Notes under the pieces: model-generated
Database searches by the model: none
What the model saw: the letters and a program-made list of their open reading frames with translations, nothing else
Told to the model about the DNA's origin: nothing
Made by a program: the position numbers and the translations under genes
Part shown: piece after piece, positions 53,327 through 62,170 of the stretch
Position numbering within the stretch: position 1 is the stretch's first letter
Layout: each line of letters starts with the position of its first letter
From: Microvirga terrestris
GTDB lineage: Bacteria; Pseudomonadota; Alphaproteobacteria; Rhizobiales; Beijerinckiaceae
Assembly (NCBI RefSeq): GCF_015694425.1
Contig: NZ_JADQDN010000003.1
Coordinates: forward strand, 124,001-188,000
Reading direction: 5' to 3'
Length of the DNA: 64,000 bases

Positions 53327-54616
53327 TTACTTCTTGTGCGGCTCATACCAGCTGGCAAGCCCGTCCTCGGCCTTCTTGGCCGCTTCTTCGGGCTTCATGG
53401 CGCCGTTCATCACCTGCGCACTCACGTTCCAGAGCTCGTTCTCGAGATTTGGCGTGCCGCGCGACAGGATCTGGTAGGAATTGCGGATCGAGCTCTCGCA
53501 GGTGCCGCGCCAGCCGACGAACTTGGCCGCCACCGGGTCCTTCACGTCCACCTTCGCCTTGGAGAGCGGGAAGAAGCCCGGCAGCTCATTGGCGTAAATT
53601 TCGGCGAATTCAGGCGATGCCACCCATGACAGGAAGGTCTTGGCGGCTTCCATGTTCTGCGACTTGGCGTTGATGCCGATGGCGATGTCCGTATGATCGC
53701 TGATGTAGCACTTGTCGCCGGCATTCACCACGGGCGGCGCGAAGGCGTCGAACTCGAAATCGGCCTGCTTGCGGAAGATCGGCACGTCCCAGGAGCCGGC
53801 CGGGTAGATGGCCGCGCGGCCCAGGGTGAACAGGTTCTGCGTATCCGGATATTTCTGCGCCTTGTAGCCGTCGCCCATATAGGGAGCCCAGCTCGCCAGT
53901 TCCTTGAACGCGTCCACATAGGGCTTGTCGGTGAACTTCTGCTTGCCCTCGATGAGCGCCTTGCGGCCCTCCTCGCCCTTCCAGTAGTTCACGCCGATGT
54001 TCTGGAAGCCCATGGTCGCGGCTTCCCACTGGTCGGCCGTGCCCATCGCGATGGGGGTGTACTTGCCGTCGGCCTTGATCTTGTCGAGCACCGCGTGGAA
54101 CTCGGCCACGGTCTTGGGCGGCGCGAGCTTCAGCTCGTCGAAGATTTCCTTATTGTAGACGAAGCCGTGGATCACCGAGGCCATCGGCATGCAGAAGGTG
54201 GTCTTGCCGTCGTCCGTGGACCAGGCGCTCTTCGCCACGTCCGAGAAATTCTCCAATCCCTTCACGTCGTTGACGGAGACGAGGTTGCCCTTCTTGAACA
54301 GGTCGAGAGATGCATCGAAAGGACGACAGGTGATGAGATCGCCTGCGGTTCCGCCGGCGAGGCGGGCATTGAGAGCGGCGTTGTACTCGGTCGGCGGATC
54401 GGCCTTGAACTGCACCTTGATATTCGGGTGCTTCTTGTTGAAGGCTGGAATGATCTTGGTGTTCCACACATCCGCATCGTCATTGCGCCAGCTCTCGATG
54501 GTGAGAGTCTGGGCCGAGGCGGCATTGGCGAAAGCCAGAGCGGCCGCGACGACGGATGCCGTTGCCAGCAGCTGTCCCGCACGGCGCCGGAAAGCCTTCG
54601 AATGGAGCGTCTTCAT
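53327..54616 (-). CDS. Sugar ABC transporter substrate-binding protein (family 1)
   Basis: A 429-residue periplasmic receptor. The signal peptide covers about 1-35 (ending ASAQ). The mature protein opens LTIESWRNDDADVWNTKIIPAFNKKHPNI, the family 1 pattern for oligosaccharide binding. GGACGAAAACG gives a good ribosome binding site (GGAGGAC) before the ATG at 54616. First gene of the four-gene importer; the divergent nag-type operon suggests GlcNAc, chitobiose or a peptidoglycan sugar as ligand, an inference from context. Confidence 0.92.
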   Translation of the reverse strand: MKTLHSKAFRRRAGQLLATASVVAAALAFANAASAQTLTIESWRNDDADVWNTKIIPAFNKKHPNIKVQFKADPPTEYNAALNARLAGGTAGDLITCRPFDASLDLFKKGNLVSVNDVKGLENFSDVAKSAWSTDDGKTTFCMPMASVIHGFVYNKEIFDELKLAPPKTVAEFHAVLDKIKADGKYTPIAMGTADQWEAATMGFQNIGVNYWKGEEGRKALIEGKQKFTDKPYVDAFKELASWAPYMGDGYKAQKYPDTQNLFTLGRAAIYPAGSWDVPIFRKQADFEFDAFAPPVVNAGDKCYISDHTDIAIGINAKSQNMEAAKTFLSWVASPEFAEIYANELPGFFPLSKAKVDVKDPVAAKFVGWRGTCESSIRNSYQILSRGTPNLENELWNVSAQVMNGAMKPEEAAKKAEDGLASWYEPHKK

Positions 54617-54970
54617 CGTTTTCGTCCTCCGTAGCCCAAAGCGGCGTCAAAGCGCGACTTCGAGCATGTTCCCTTTTGTTGCCCCGTGCCCATTATGTGC
54701 ATTCTTGTGCCTCCCAGCGGGCAGCCATGACTGTTTCACTGGTCGATGCGTTGGACAAGTGACCTCATATTGGTATCGACAAAATTCAAAGACAACTCCC
54801 CTTCGGCTGGATCCTCTGGAAATCACAAGCTTCCGTCCGCGCTCTCGCGAATCTGCATCCACAGGACAGGCCCGCAAGGCTCCCGGCAACACGCTCTCTG
54901 CCCCTTCCCGAACTGGACATTAAGTGGCATTGTGCCGTCCCGTTATTCGTATTCTGAGATCCATCCACGC
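54617..54970. other. Divergent regulatory region between sugar importer and amino-sugar operon
   Basis: About 354 bp that should hold both promoters and an operator for the GntR protein encoded nearby. I looked for a TGGTCTAGACCA-type NagR/DasR palindrome and found only partial sequences such as TTGGTATCGACAA near 54771, not convincing. Confidence 0.45.
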
Positions 54971-55852
54971 ATGACCGACCTCCTGTTCCTTGGCATTGAT
55001 GGCGGCGGTACCAAGTGCCGGGCCCGTCTGCGCAATGCTCAAGGCGATCTGCTGGGGGAGGGAACGGGCGGCCCATCCAATATCCGCCTCGACCCGGAGT
55101 TGGTCTGGACCTCGATTCTCACGGCCTGCCGCGAAGCCCTGTCCCAGGCAGGGCTTCAGGAGCGCGATCTCGGCCGAATTCATGCCGGCATGGGGGCAGC
55201 CGGTGCGGGCCAGACCAGCGCGGTCGAGCGCCTGCTGGCGCGCGCCCATCCCTTTGCATCCTTTGAAATCGAAACCGATGCCCATACCGCCTGGCTCGGC
55301 GCCTTCAATGGAGGCGACGGGGCGATTCTCATCGTCGGCACCGGCTCCTGCGGCTATGGCGGCGTGAGCAGCCAATGCCACTATGTCGGCGGCTGGGGCT
55401 ATGAGGTTTCAGACGAAGGCAGCGGTGCCGCCATCGGGCGGGAACTCCTGCGCCGCTGCATCTGGGCCCATGACGGTCGCACACCGTCGACCCCGCTCTC
55501 GGATGCCGTTTTGGCCGAGTTCAAGAACGATCTGGAGATCCTGGTCGACTGGGTCGGCAAAGCCCGACCGAGCGACTACGGGCGCTATGCGCCGCTCGTC
55601 CTCGACTATACGGAGCGGCGGGACCCGCTCGCCATCGACCTTGTTGCAAACGCTGCCGCCGGCTTGGGACTGATCGCCACGCGCCTCCTCGACCTTGGCG
55701 CTCCGGCCATCTGCCTGTTCGGTGGCCTTGCCGAGCCCATGCGCCCCTGGCTGCCGCCTCCTGTCCAGCGCACCATTGCGGCTCCCATGGCCGATGCTGT
55801 CGACGGCGCCATCCTGCTCGCTCGCATGGCCATATCAGGGAGGACGCCATGA
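54971..55852 (+). CDS. BadF/BadG-type ATPase, candidate N-acetylglucosamine kinase
   Basis: A 293-residue sugar-kinase-like ATPase of the BadF/BcrA/NAGK fold. The phosphate-1 motif is LGIDGGGTKCRARL. Phosphate-2-like ILIVGTGSCGYGG and a GWGYEVSDEGSGAAIG segment are typical of eukaryotic-like GlcNAc kinases. Expected to phosphorylate GlcNAc, feeding NagA downstream. The ATG at 54971 begins directly at the nucleotide-binding strand. Its TGA overlaps the GntR ATG. First gene of a five-gene operon. Confidence 0.87.
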   Translation: MTDLLFLGIDGGGTKCRARLRNAQGDLLGEGTGGPSNIRLDPELVWTSILTACREALSQAGLQERDLGRIHAGMGAAGAGQTSAVERLLARAHPFASFEIETDAHTAWLGAFNGGDGAILIVGTGSCGYGGVSSQCHYVGGWGYEVSDEGSGAAIGRELLRRCIWAHDGRTPSTPLSDAVLAEFKNDLEILVDWVGKARPSDYGRYAPLVLDYTERRDPLAIDLVANAAAGLGLIATRLLDLGAPAICLFGGLAEPMRPWLPPPVQRTIAAPMADAVDGAILLARMAISGRTP

Positions 55853-56634
55853 ACGATCAAGCCGGCGAGGTCCTGTCGCTTCTTCCCCTGAATGAGGCGA
55901 ATCCCACGCCTCTCTACCTTCAGCTGCAGCAATCCATCGAGGAGGCGGTGCGCAAGGGCGATCTCAAGGCGGACGCCGCATTGCCCGGAGAGCGTGACCT
56001 CGCCAAGCAGCTTGGGATCTCGCGCGTCACCGTTCGCAAGGCCATCACGGGCCTCGTGCAGAAGGGCGTGCTCGTCCAGCGCTGGGGCTCGGGCACCTTC
56101 ATCGCGCAGCAGATGCGGCTGGAGCAGCCCCTGTCCCGCCTGTCGAGTTTCACCGACGACATGTCGGCCCGCGGCCTGAAATCCTCCGCCGTGATGCTGA
56201 GCCAGTCGACCGGACAGGCTTCGACGGACGAGCTGATGGCGCTCGGGCTCTCGCCCGGCGATCGGGTGAGCCGCGTCAATCGTCTGCGCATGGCGAACGG
56301 CGTGCCCATGGCCATCGAGAACGCCGTGATTCCGTCGCGCGTTCTGCCGGATCCATCCTTGGTGCAGCAATCCCTCTATGCCGTGCTGCACGAGAAGGGC
56401 TTCATGCCGACGAGGGCCCTGCAGCGGCTCCACGCGGTTCTCCTGAACGAGGAACAGGCCTCGCTCCTCGGCGTTCCGCCCCAGAGCCCTGCGCTCTATA
56501 TCGAGCGGCGCTCCTTCACGGCTGCCGGTGAAGTGGTCGAGTTCACCTCGTCCTACTACCGGGGCGATGCCTATGATTTCGTGGCCGAGCTGACCATCGG
56601 CCAGCCGGAACGGATGCACAATGATGACACTTGA
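55849..56634 (+). CDS. GntR-family regulator with UTRA domain (NagR-like)
   Basis: A 261-residue repressor-type protein. The N-terminal winged helix (about 18-85) includes LAKQLGISRVTVRKAI and GSGTFIAQ. The C-terminal UTRA ligand-binding domain (about 105-250) includes RVNRLRMANGVPMAIENAVIP and a final YRGDAYDFVAEL. UTRA regulators of amino-sugar genes sense GlcN6P or GlcNAc6P. Placement between kinase and deaminase genes indicates local control. It overlaps both neighbours (4 and 14 bp). Confidence 0.92.
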   Translation: MNDQAGEVLSLLPLNEANPTPLYLQLQQSIEEAVRKGDLKADAALPGERDLAKQLGISRVTVRKAITGLVQKGVLVQRWGSGTFIAQQMRLEQPLSRLSSFTDDMSARGLKSSAVMLSQSTGQASTDELMALGLSPGDRVSRVNRLRMANGVPMAIENAVIPSRVLPDPSLVQQSLYAVLHEKGFMPTRALQRLHAVLLNEEQASLLGVPPQSPALYIERRSFTAAGEVVEFTSSYYRGDAYDFVAELTIGQPERMHNDDT

Positions 56635-57679
56635 GACGAACAGCGCTGTTTCCACCGTCACGGCCATGCTGCGCGAAGCGCAGGAGGCCCCGCAGGTAGT
56701 AGCATCCCTGCTCGACAGCAACGCGCCCCTCTGCCGGGAGCTGGGCAAGCGTTTGCGCGCCTCTCCTCCTCCCTTTGCTGTAACCTGCGCACGGGGCAGC
56801 TCGGACAATGCGGCGACCTTCGTCAAATACCTGCTCGAGATCCATTCCGGCCTGGTGACCGCCTCCGTCGGCCCGTCGGTGACCTCGGTCTACGAGGCAC
56901 GGCCGCGCATGCGCGGTGCGCTTTTTCTCGCCGTATCGCAATCGGGCCGCAGCCCCGACATTCTCAATCTCGCCCAGGCCGGGCGGGACGACGGCGCGCT
57001 GACGGTTGCGCTGGTGAACGACACCTCCTCGCCGCTGGCCTCCACCTGCGAAGTGGTGCTGCCGCTCCACGCAGGACCCGAGAAGAGCGTGGCTGCCACG
57101 AAGTCCTTCATCGCCGCGCTGGCAGCAGGCCTTCAGCTCGTCGCCCACTGGTCGCAGGATCAAGACCTGCTGAATGCGCTCGACACTCTGCCGGATGTTC
57201 TTGCTAAGGCCTCCGCCGTCGACTGGTCGCCTGCGCTGCCGCTTCTGTCCGATGCTGACAACCTCTTCGTCGTCGGACGCGGCGTCGGATTTGCGGTAGC
57301 GCAGGAAGCAGCCCTCAAGCTCAAGGAGACATCAGGCGTTCACGCGGAGGCCATGAGCGCCGCCGAGCTGATGCACGGCCCCTGGACCCTGGCTGGGGAC
57401 CACTTCCCGATTCTGGTATTGAGCCAGCAGGACGAGACCCTGAGCGGCGTCAACGATCTCGTGACGAAGCTGAACGAACAGGGTGTTCCCGTCGTGGTCG
57501 CAGGCGCGGCAGAGGGCCCTGCCGCCGTCATGCTGCCGCCCGTCGAGGACGTACATCCCTATCTTGCCCCGATTGCTCTCATTCAGAGCTTCTATCCCCT
57601 TGTGAATGCCGTGGCGCTGGCCCGTGGGCGCAATCCCGACAACCCACCGCGGCTGCGCAAGGTGACGGAGACAGTCTGA
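56621..57679 (+). CDS. SIS-domain amino-sugar phosphate deaminase/isomerase (NagB-II/GlmS-like)
   Basis: A 352-residue protein with two SIS domains. Motifs include CARGSSDNAATFVKYLLE, AVSQSGRSPD, ATKSFIAALAAGL and EAALKLKETSGVHAEA, as in the isomerase half of GlmS, but without the glutaminase domain. Such proteins deaminate glucosamine-6-phosphate to fructose-6-phosphate. Starts inside the GntR gene; its TGA overlaps the nagA ATG. It completes a kinase-deacetylase-deaminase route. Confidence 0.9.
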   Translation: MMTLETNSAVSTVTAMLREAQEAPQVVASLLDSNAPLCRELGKRLRASPPPFAVTCARGSSDNAATFVKYLLEIHSGLVTASVGPSVTSVYEARPRMRGALFLAVSQSGRSPDILNLAQAGRDDGALTVALVNDTSSPLASTCEVVLPLHAGPEKSVAATKSFIAALAAGLQLVAHWSQDQDLLNALDTLPDVLAKASAVDWSPALPLLSDADNLFVVGRGVGFAVAQEAALKLKETSGVHAEAMSAAELMHGPWTLAGDHFPILVLSQQDETLSGVNDLVTKLNEQGVPVVVAGAAEGPAAVMLPPVEDVHPYLAPIALIQSFYPLVNAVALARGRNPDNPPRLRKVTETV

Positions 57680-58812
57680 TGGCCGTTGCCCTGACCGGCG
57701 CCCGCATTTTCGACGGGTCGCACATGCTTGACGGCCGCGCTGTCGTCATCGAGAGCGGCCGCATCGCCGCCGTGCCGCATGAGCGGGATCTTGGCACCGG
57801 AGTCGAACGCCGAGCGGTGAGCGGCCTGCTGGCCCCCGGCTTCATCGACGTTCAGGTCAATGGCGGCGGCGGTGTCCTCTACAACGACGTGCGCTCTGTG
57901 GAGGGCATCAGGAGTATCGCTCAGGCGCACCGCGCCTACGGCACCACGGGCCTCCTGCCGACCTTTATCACCGATACCCGCGAAACGATGGCGGAAGCGA
58001 TCGAGGCCATGCGAGACGCCCTGGCGGCCCGCGTTCCAGGCGTTCTCGGCATCCATGTGGAAGGTCCCTTCATCAGCCCCGAGCGCAAGGGCGTGCACAA
58101 TGCTGCCTTCATGCGTCCGATGGAGGAAGCAGACATCGCCATCCTGACCTCCCTCAAGGAGGGCCGCACCCTGGTGACGCTGGCACCCGAGCGCAACAGC
58201 ATGGATTCCATCGCGCGCCTTGCTGCGGCCGGCGTAATGATCTGCGCCGGGCATACGGCGAGCGACTACGCCACCGTCATCGAAGCCACCCGCCACGGCC
58301 TGCGCGGCTTCACGCATCTGTTCAACGCCATGCCGCCGCTGGCTGGACGCGATCCTGGTCCCGTGGGTGCCGCCCTCGACAGCCGGGATACCTGGTGCGG
58401 CCTCATCGTGGACGGGCACCATGTGAGCGATGCCGCCTTGCGCGTGGCAATTGCCGCCAAAGGCACGGAACGAATGATGCTCGTGACCGATGCCATGTCG
58501 GTGACCGGCACGGACCTCACGAGCTTCGAACTGCACGGGCGCACGATCTACCGCAAGGACGGCCGGCTCACCACGGAGGACGGAACGCTTGCCGGTTCCG
58601 ATCTCGACATGGCTAGCGCCGTGCGCAACAGCGTCGAGCTCTTAGGGCTTGCCCTGCCGGACGTTCTGAGGATGGCGTCTCTCGTGCCGGCAAGCTTCTT
58701 GCGCCTCGATCATGAACTCGGCCGTATTGCGCCGGGCTACCGCGCGGATCTCGTCCTTCTCGACGAGAGCCTTCAGGTGCGGCAAACTTGGATCGACGGT
58801 CAAAGCGAATAA
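57679..58812 (+). CDS. nagA: N-acetylglucosamine-6-phosphate deacetylase
   Basis: A 377-residue amidohydrolase that removes acetate from GlcNAc6P. Metal-site Glu lies in HVEGPFISPERKG, His in ICAGHTASDYA and HLFNAMPPL, and the catalytic Asp in LVTDAMS. PGFIDVQVNGGGG is the family N-terminal marker. The ATG at 57679 overlaps the SIS stop, so the genes are coupled. Followed after 12 bp by the oxidoreductase gene. Confidence 0.95.
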   Translation: MAVALTGARIFDGSHMLDGRAVVIESGRIAAVPHERDLGTGVERRAVSGLLAPGFIDVQVNGGGGVLYNDVRSVEGIRSIAQAHRAYGTTGLLPTFITDTRETMAEAIEAMRDALAARVPGVLGIHVEGPFISPERKGVHNAAFMRPMEEADIAILTSLKEGRTLVTLAPERNSMDSIARLAAAGVMICAGHTASDYATVIEATRHGLRGFTHLFNAMPPLAGRDPGPVGAALDSRDTWCGLIVDGHHVSDAALRVAIAAKGTERMMLVTDAMSVTGTDLTSFELHGRTIYRKDGRLTTEDGTLAGSDLDMASAVRNSVELLGLALPDVLRMASLVPASFLRLDHELGRIAPGYRADLVLLDESLQVRQTWIDGQSE

Positions 58813-58824
58813 GGGGAAACTTCG

Positions 58825-59892
58825 ATGAGCGCGCAGCGGGTTCTGGTCGTCGGTCTCGGCAATATGGGCCTTTCCCATGCCCTCGCCTATACCCGGATCG
58901 AAGGCTACGAGATTGCGGGCCTCTGTACGCGCAATATCGACACGATGGAACTTCCAGAGTCTCTGCAGGGCGCTCCGCGCTTCACGGGCTTCGAGGAAGC
59001 ACTTGCAGCGACCAAGCCGGACGTGGTGTCGATCAACACTTGGTCGGACACCCATGCGCCTTATGCGATCAGGGCCATGGAGGCGGGCGCCCATGTGTTC
59101 GTGGAAAAGCCCCTCGCCGATACGGTCGAGGATGCGCAGCGCGTGGTGGACACCGCGCAGCGCACCGGGCGTAAGCTCGTCATCGGCTATATCCTTCGCC
59201 ACCACCCGTCCTGGATCAAGTTCATCGAAATCGCCAGGACTCTCGGCACCCCGCACGTCTTCCGCATGAACCTGAACCAGCAATCGAGCGGAGCCGCCTG
59301 GGACGCGCATAAGCGGCTTCTGCAATCCCTCTCGCCCATCGTCGATTGCGGCGTGCATTATGTCGACGTGATGTGCCAGATCACGAAGGCGAAACCCGTG
59401 CAGGTCCATGGCGTCGGCACGCGCCTGACGGAGGACATGCCGGCCGGCATGTACAATTACGGCCACCTCCACGTGACTTTCGACGACGGCTCCGTCGGCT
59501 GGTACGAGGCCGGCTGGGGCCCGATGATGAGCGAGACGGCCTATTTCGTGAAGGATGTGATCGGCCCGAAGGGCAGCGTCAGCATTGTCATGGCCGAGAC
59601 GGTCGGCGACATCCGCTCCGACGATATCAACGCGCACACGAAGACCAACCAGATCCTGCTCCACCATGCGGCCTTGAAGGACGACGGCACTTTCGCCAAA
59701 ACCGACGAGCGGATCAGCACTACGGATGAGCCGGACCACGACGAACTCTGCGAGCGCGAGCAGCGCTACCTCCTGCGGGCGATCCAGGAGGATATTGACC
59801 TGACCGACCACATGAACGATGCCGTCCGTTCCCTACGCATCGTGCTCGCCGCCGACGAGGCGGTGCGCACGGGCCGGGTGGTGACGCTCTAA
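58825..59892 (+). CDS. Gfo/Idh/MocA-family NAD(P)-dependent oxidoreductase
   Basis: A 355-residue dehydrogenase. The Rossmann start is VLVVGLGNMGLSHALAY. The catalytic EKP motif lies in VFVEKPLADT, and the C-terminal beta-sheet domain (about 130-330) contains SPIVDCGVHYVDVM, a DxGxHxxD-type active-site motif. AGGGGAAAC precedes the ATG. Last gene of the amino-sugar operon. Its substrate is unknown: an anhydro- or N-acetylated sugar is plausible, because family members oxidise such sugars at C3. Confidence 0.87.
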   Translation: MSAQRVLVVGLGNMGLSHALAYTRIEGYEIAGLCTRNIDTMELPESLQGAPRFTGFEEALAATKPDVVSINTWSDTHAPYAIRAMEAGAHVFVEKPLADTVEDAQRVVDTAQRTGRKLVIGYILRHHPSWIKFIEIARTLGTPHVFRMNLNQQSSGAAWDAHKRLLQSLSPIVDCGVHYVDVMCQITKAKPVQVHGVGTRLTEDMPAGMYNYGHLHVTFDDGSVGWYEAGWGPMMSETAYFVKDVIGPKGSVSIVMAETVGDIRSDDINAHTKTNQILLHHAALKDDGTFAKTDERISTTDEPDHDELCEREQRYLLRAIQEDIDLTDHMNDAVRSLRIVLAADEAVRTGRVVTL

Positions 59893-59896
59893 AGCG

Positions 59897-60334
59897 TCAC
59901 CCTTTTACATAGAATACGAAGCTCCGGCTCCTGCCGGCGAACTCCCGGTCGTATTCCCGGTCCACCTTCCAACCATGGCGCTCGTAAAACCGGCGGGCTC
60001 CATGGTTGTCGCGGAAGCATTCGAGGCTTCTTGCGCCTTGCTGCTCCGCTGCCTCCAGGAGAAGCGATCCGCCGCCCCTGCTACTTACCATAGGATCCAT
60101 GAACAGCATGTCGATATGGCCATCGGTCATGAGCAGGAAGCCTACGGGCCTTTCGCCTGAACACGCGACCAGCATGCGCTCCCATGATGATGTGAAACGC
60201 TTGGCAAAGAAGGCCCCATCGCGGCTCGCAAGAATGTCCGCTTCCAAGATCTTTGCAAAGGCGGCGCGATAGGATCCTTCGGCGATGATAGCCAGAGCCG
60301 GTACGTCATCCGCTCCGGCGGGACGTACGATCAC
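59897..60334 (-). CDS. GNAT-family N-acetyltransferase
   Basis: A 145-residue acetyltransferase. The N-terminal VRPAGADDVPALAIIAE and the acetyl-CoA region (DMLFMDPMVSSRGGGSLLLEAA) are typical, as is the end FYERHGWKVDRE. The GTG start at 60334 has GAGGGGG 5 bp upstream and overlaps the permease TGA (GTGA), so it is the last gene of the peptide-transporter operon. The substrate is unknown; an imported amino sugar, peptide or amino acid would fit the context. Confidence 0.83.
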   Translation of the reverse strand: MIVRPAGADDVPALAIIAEGSYRAAFAKILEADILASRDGAFFAKRFTSSWERMLVACSGERPVGFLLMTDGHIDMLFMDPMVSSRGGGSLLLEAAEQQGARSLECFRDNHGARRFYERHGWKVDREYDREFAGRSRSFVFYVKG

Positions 60335-61155
60335 GGCTGCCCCCTCAGACGTGGATCGAGGGTATCGCGCAAGGCGTCGCCTAAGAGATTGAAGCCGAAG
60401 GACAGGAACAGGATGGCGAAGCCCGCGAAGATCGCGCTCCACGGGGAAAGCATCAGGAAGTTGCGGCCCTCCGAGAGCATCAGGCCGAGCGACGGCGTAG
60501 GAGGCTGAGTGCCAAGGCCGAGGAACGAGAGCGAGGCTTCCACCAGGATCGCGGCGGATAACAGCAGGCTCGTCTGGACCAGGATTACGGAGGCGAGGTT
60601 CGGCAGGATGTGCAGGAAGATGATGCGCGAATCCGACGCCCCGATGGCGCGAGCACCGGCCACGTATTCGCTCTCGCACAGCACCAGCGCCGGACCGCGC
60701 AGGAGTCGGGCGAAAATCGGCGTGTAGACCACCGCGATGGCGGCGGCCGCGCTGTAGGTGTGCGGCCCCAGCACCGCGATGATGCCGATGGCGAGCAGCA
60801 TGACCGGGAAGGCGAAGAGCACATCCATGATGCGCATGATGATACGGTCGAGCCAGCCGCGGTAATAGGCGGCCACGAGCCCAAGGGTGCCTCCGGCGAG
60901 AAGCGCGACCCCAACTGCGAGCAGGCAGGCAATGAGCGAGGTGCGATAGCCATAGAGGATGCGGGTGAGCACATCGCGGCCGAGTTGGTCGGTGCCGAAC
61001 CAGTTCAGCTCGGTCGGCGCCCGCAAACGCCGTGCCACGCTCTGCGCCATGGGATCGTAGGGAGCGAACAACGGTGCCCCGAGGGCGAGGACGATCTGGA
61101 TTGCCACCAAAACGACCGCGAAGGTGAGGAGCTTGTTCCTGGCCAGACGCTGCAC
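60331..61155 (-). CDS. Peptide/nickel ABC transporter permease (DppC type)
   Basis: A 274-residue inner-membrane subunit with six hydrophobic segments. The N-terminal LFAPYDPMAQSVARRLRAPTELNWFGTDQLGRDVLTRILYG stretch is diagnostic for DppC/OppC. The EAA loop is YVAGARAIGASDSRIIFLHILPN. It lies 4 bp after the DppB-type gene and overlaps the acetyltransferase start. No ATPase gene follows. Confidence 0.92.
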   Translation of the reverse strand: MQRLARNKLLTFAVVLVAIQIVLALGAPLFAPYDPMAQSVARRLRAPTELNWFGTDQLGRDVLTRILYGYRTSLIACLLAVGVALLAGGTLGLVAAYYRGWLDRIIMRIMDVLFAFPVMLLAIGIIAVLGPHTYSAAAAIAVVYTPIFARLLRGPALVLCESEYVAGARAIGASDSRIIFLHILPNLASVILVQTSLLLSAAILVEASLSFLGLGTQPPTPSLGLMLSEGRNFLMLSPWSAIFAGFAILFLSFGFNLLGDALRDTLDPRLRGQP

Positions 61156-61159
61156 GGCT

Positions 61160-62107
61160 CTAAGCCCTCACGCGGGGGTCGACGACGATGTAGAGAAGGT
61201 CGACGAGGAAGTTCACGAGCACGAAGCCAGCGGTGACCACCAGGATGGTCGCCTGGATCAGCGGATAATTGCGCTCGGCAATGGCTCCGAGGATGAGACG
61301 GCCGAGGCCCGGGATGGCAAAGACCTGCTCGACCACGATGGCGCCACCAAGCAAATAGCCCGTCATGATGCCGACACTGGTGAGGAACGGGATCAGCGCG
61401 TTGCGCAGGGCATGCTTGTAGACGACCTTGCGTTCGGCCAAGCCCTTGGCACGCGCCGTGCGGACATAGTCCTGCCCCAGCGCATCGAGCATGGCCGAGC
61501 GTACGAGGCGTGAGAGATTGGCGAGGATCGGCAGCGCCAGGGCGATGGCCGGCAGCGTCATTCGCTGCAGATTGCCGATAGGGTCCTCGGAGAACGGCAC
61601 ATAGCCGAGAGACGCAAAGCCCGGCGCCCAGCTGGCGAGAAGCAGGATCAGAACGATCCCGAGCCAGAAAGAAGGAATGGTCAGGCCGGCGATCGCAGTC
61701 ACCCGCATCAGCACATCGGCTGCGCCGCCGCGGGTCTGTGCCATCGCACAACCGACAGGCACCGCCAGCACGGCACCGATGACAAGCGCCAGGAAAGTGA
61801 GTTCCAGCGTCGGCCACAGGTGCAGAAGGATTTCGCCAGCCACGGGCCGGCCCGTCCAGAGCGAGGTGCCGAAATCGCCGCGCAGCGCAGCGGCGGCCCA
61901 GATCAGGTACTGCTCGACGATGGGACGGTCGAGGCCGACGCGGCGGTTGAGTTCCGCCATGCGCTCGGGCGTGATCTCGGTATTCGCTCCGAGCATGATC
62001 GCAACCGCGTCACCCGGGATCAGGCGGATCATCAGGAAGACGATGACGGACACGCCGAACAGGACGAAGGCAAGATCGATGAGACGGGCGAGCAGAACGC
62101 GATTCAT
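61160..62107 (-). CDS. Peptide/nickel ABC transporter permease (DppB type)
   Basis: A 315-residue inner-membrane subunit. It opens MNRVLLARLIDLAFVLFGVSVIVFLMIRLIPGD, the DppB/OppB start, and carries the EAA loop YVRTARAKGLAERKVVYKHALRNALIPF. The ATG at 62107 marks the conserved N-terminus; an in-frame start at 62143 would fall in the preceding hairpin. Works with the DppC-type subunit. A terminator-like hairpin separates it from the binding-protein gene. Confidence 0.92.
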   Translation of the reverse strand: MNRVLLARLIDLAFVLFGVSVIVFLMIRLIPGDAVAIMLGANTEITPERMAELNRRVGLDRPIVEQYLIWAAAALRGDFGTSLWTGRPVAGEILLHLWPTLELTFLALVIGAVLAVPVGCAMAQTRGGAADVLMRVTAIAGLTIPSFWLGIVLILLLASWAPGFASLGYVPFSEDPIGNLQRMTLPAIALALPILANLSRLVRSAMLDALGQDYVRTARAKGLAERKVVYKHALRNALIPFLTSVGIMTGYLLGGAIVVEQVFAIPGLGRLILGAIAERNYPLIQATILVVTAGFVLVNFLVDLLYIVVDPRVRA

Positions 62108-62120
62108 ACAGAGGGCTCTC

Positions 62121-62158
62121 AGAAAAATGCCCTGGCGCCGCATTTGCAGCGCCAGGGC
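62121..62158 (-). terminator. Terminator-like hairpin after the peptide-binding protein gene
   Basis: Perfect 10-bp stem GCCCTGGCGC/GCGCCAGGGC with a 10-nt loop, followed on the minus strand by ATTTTTCT. It begins 12 bp after the binding-protein stop and precedes the permease start. A strong candidate for partial termination within the operon. Confidence 0.75.
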
Positions 62159-62170
62159 GATCGTCGGCTC

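Noticed and set aside
54700..54800. NagR/DasR operator near 54771
   Set aside because: TTGGTATCGACAA is not a proper palindrome and matches the known site poorly.
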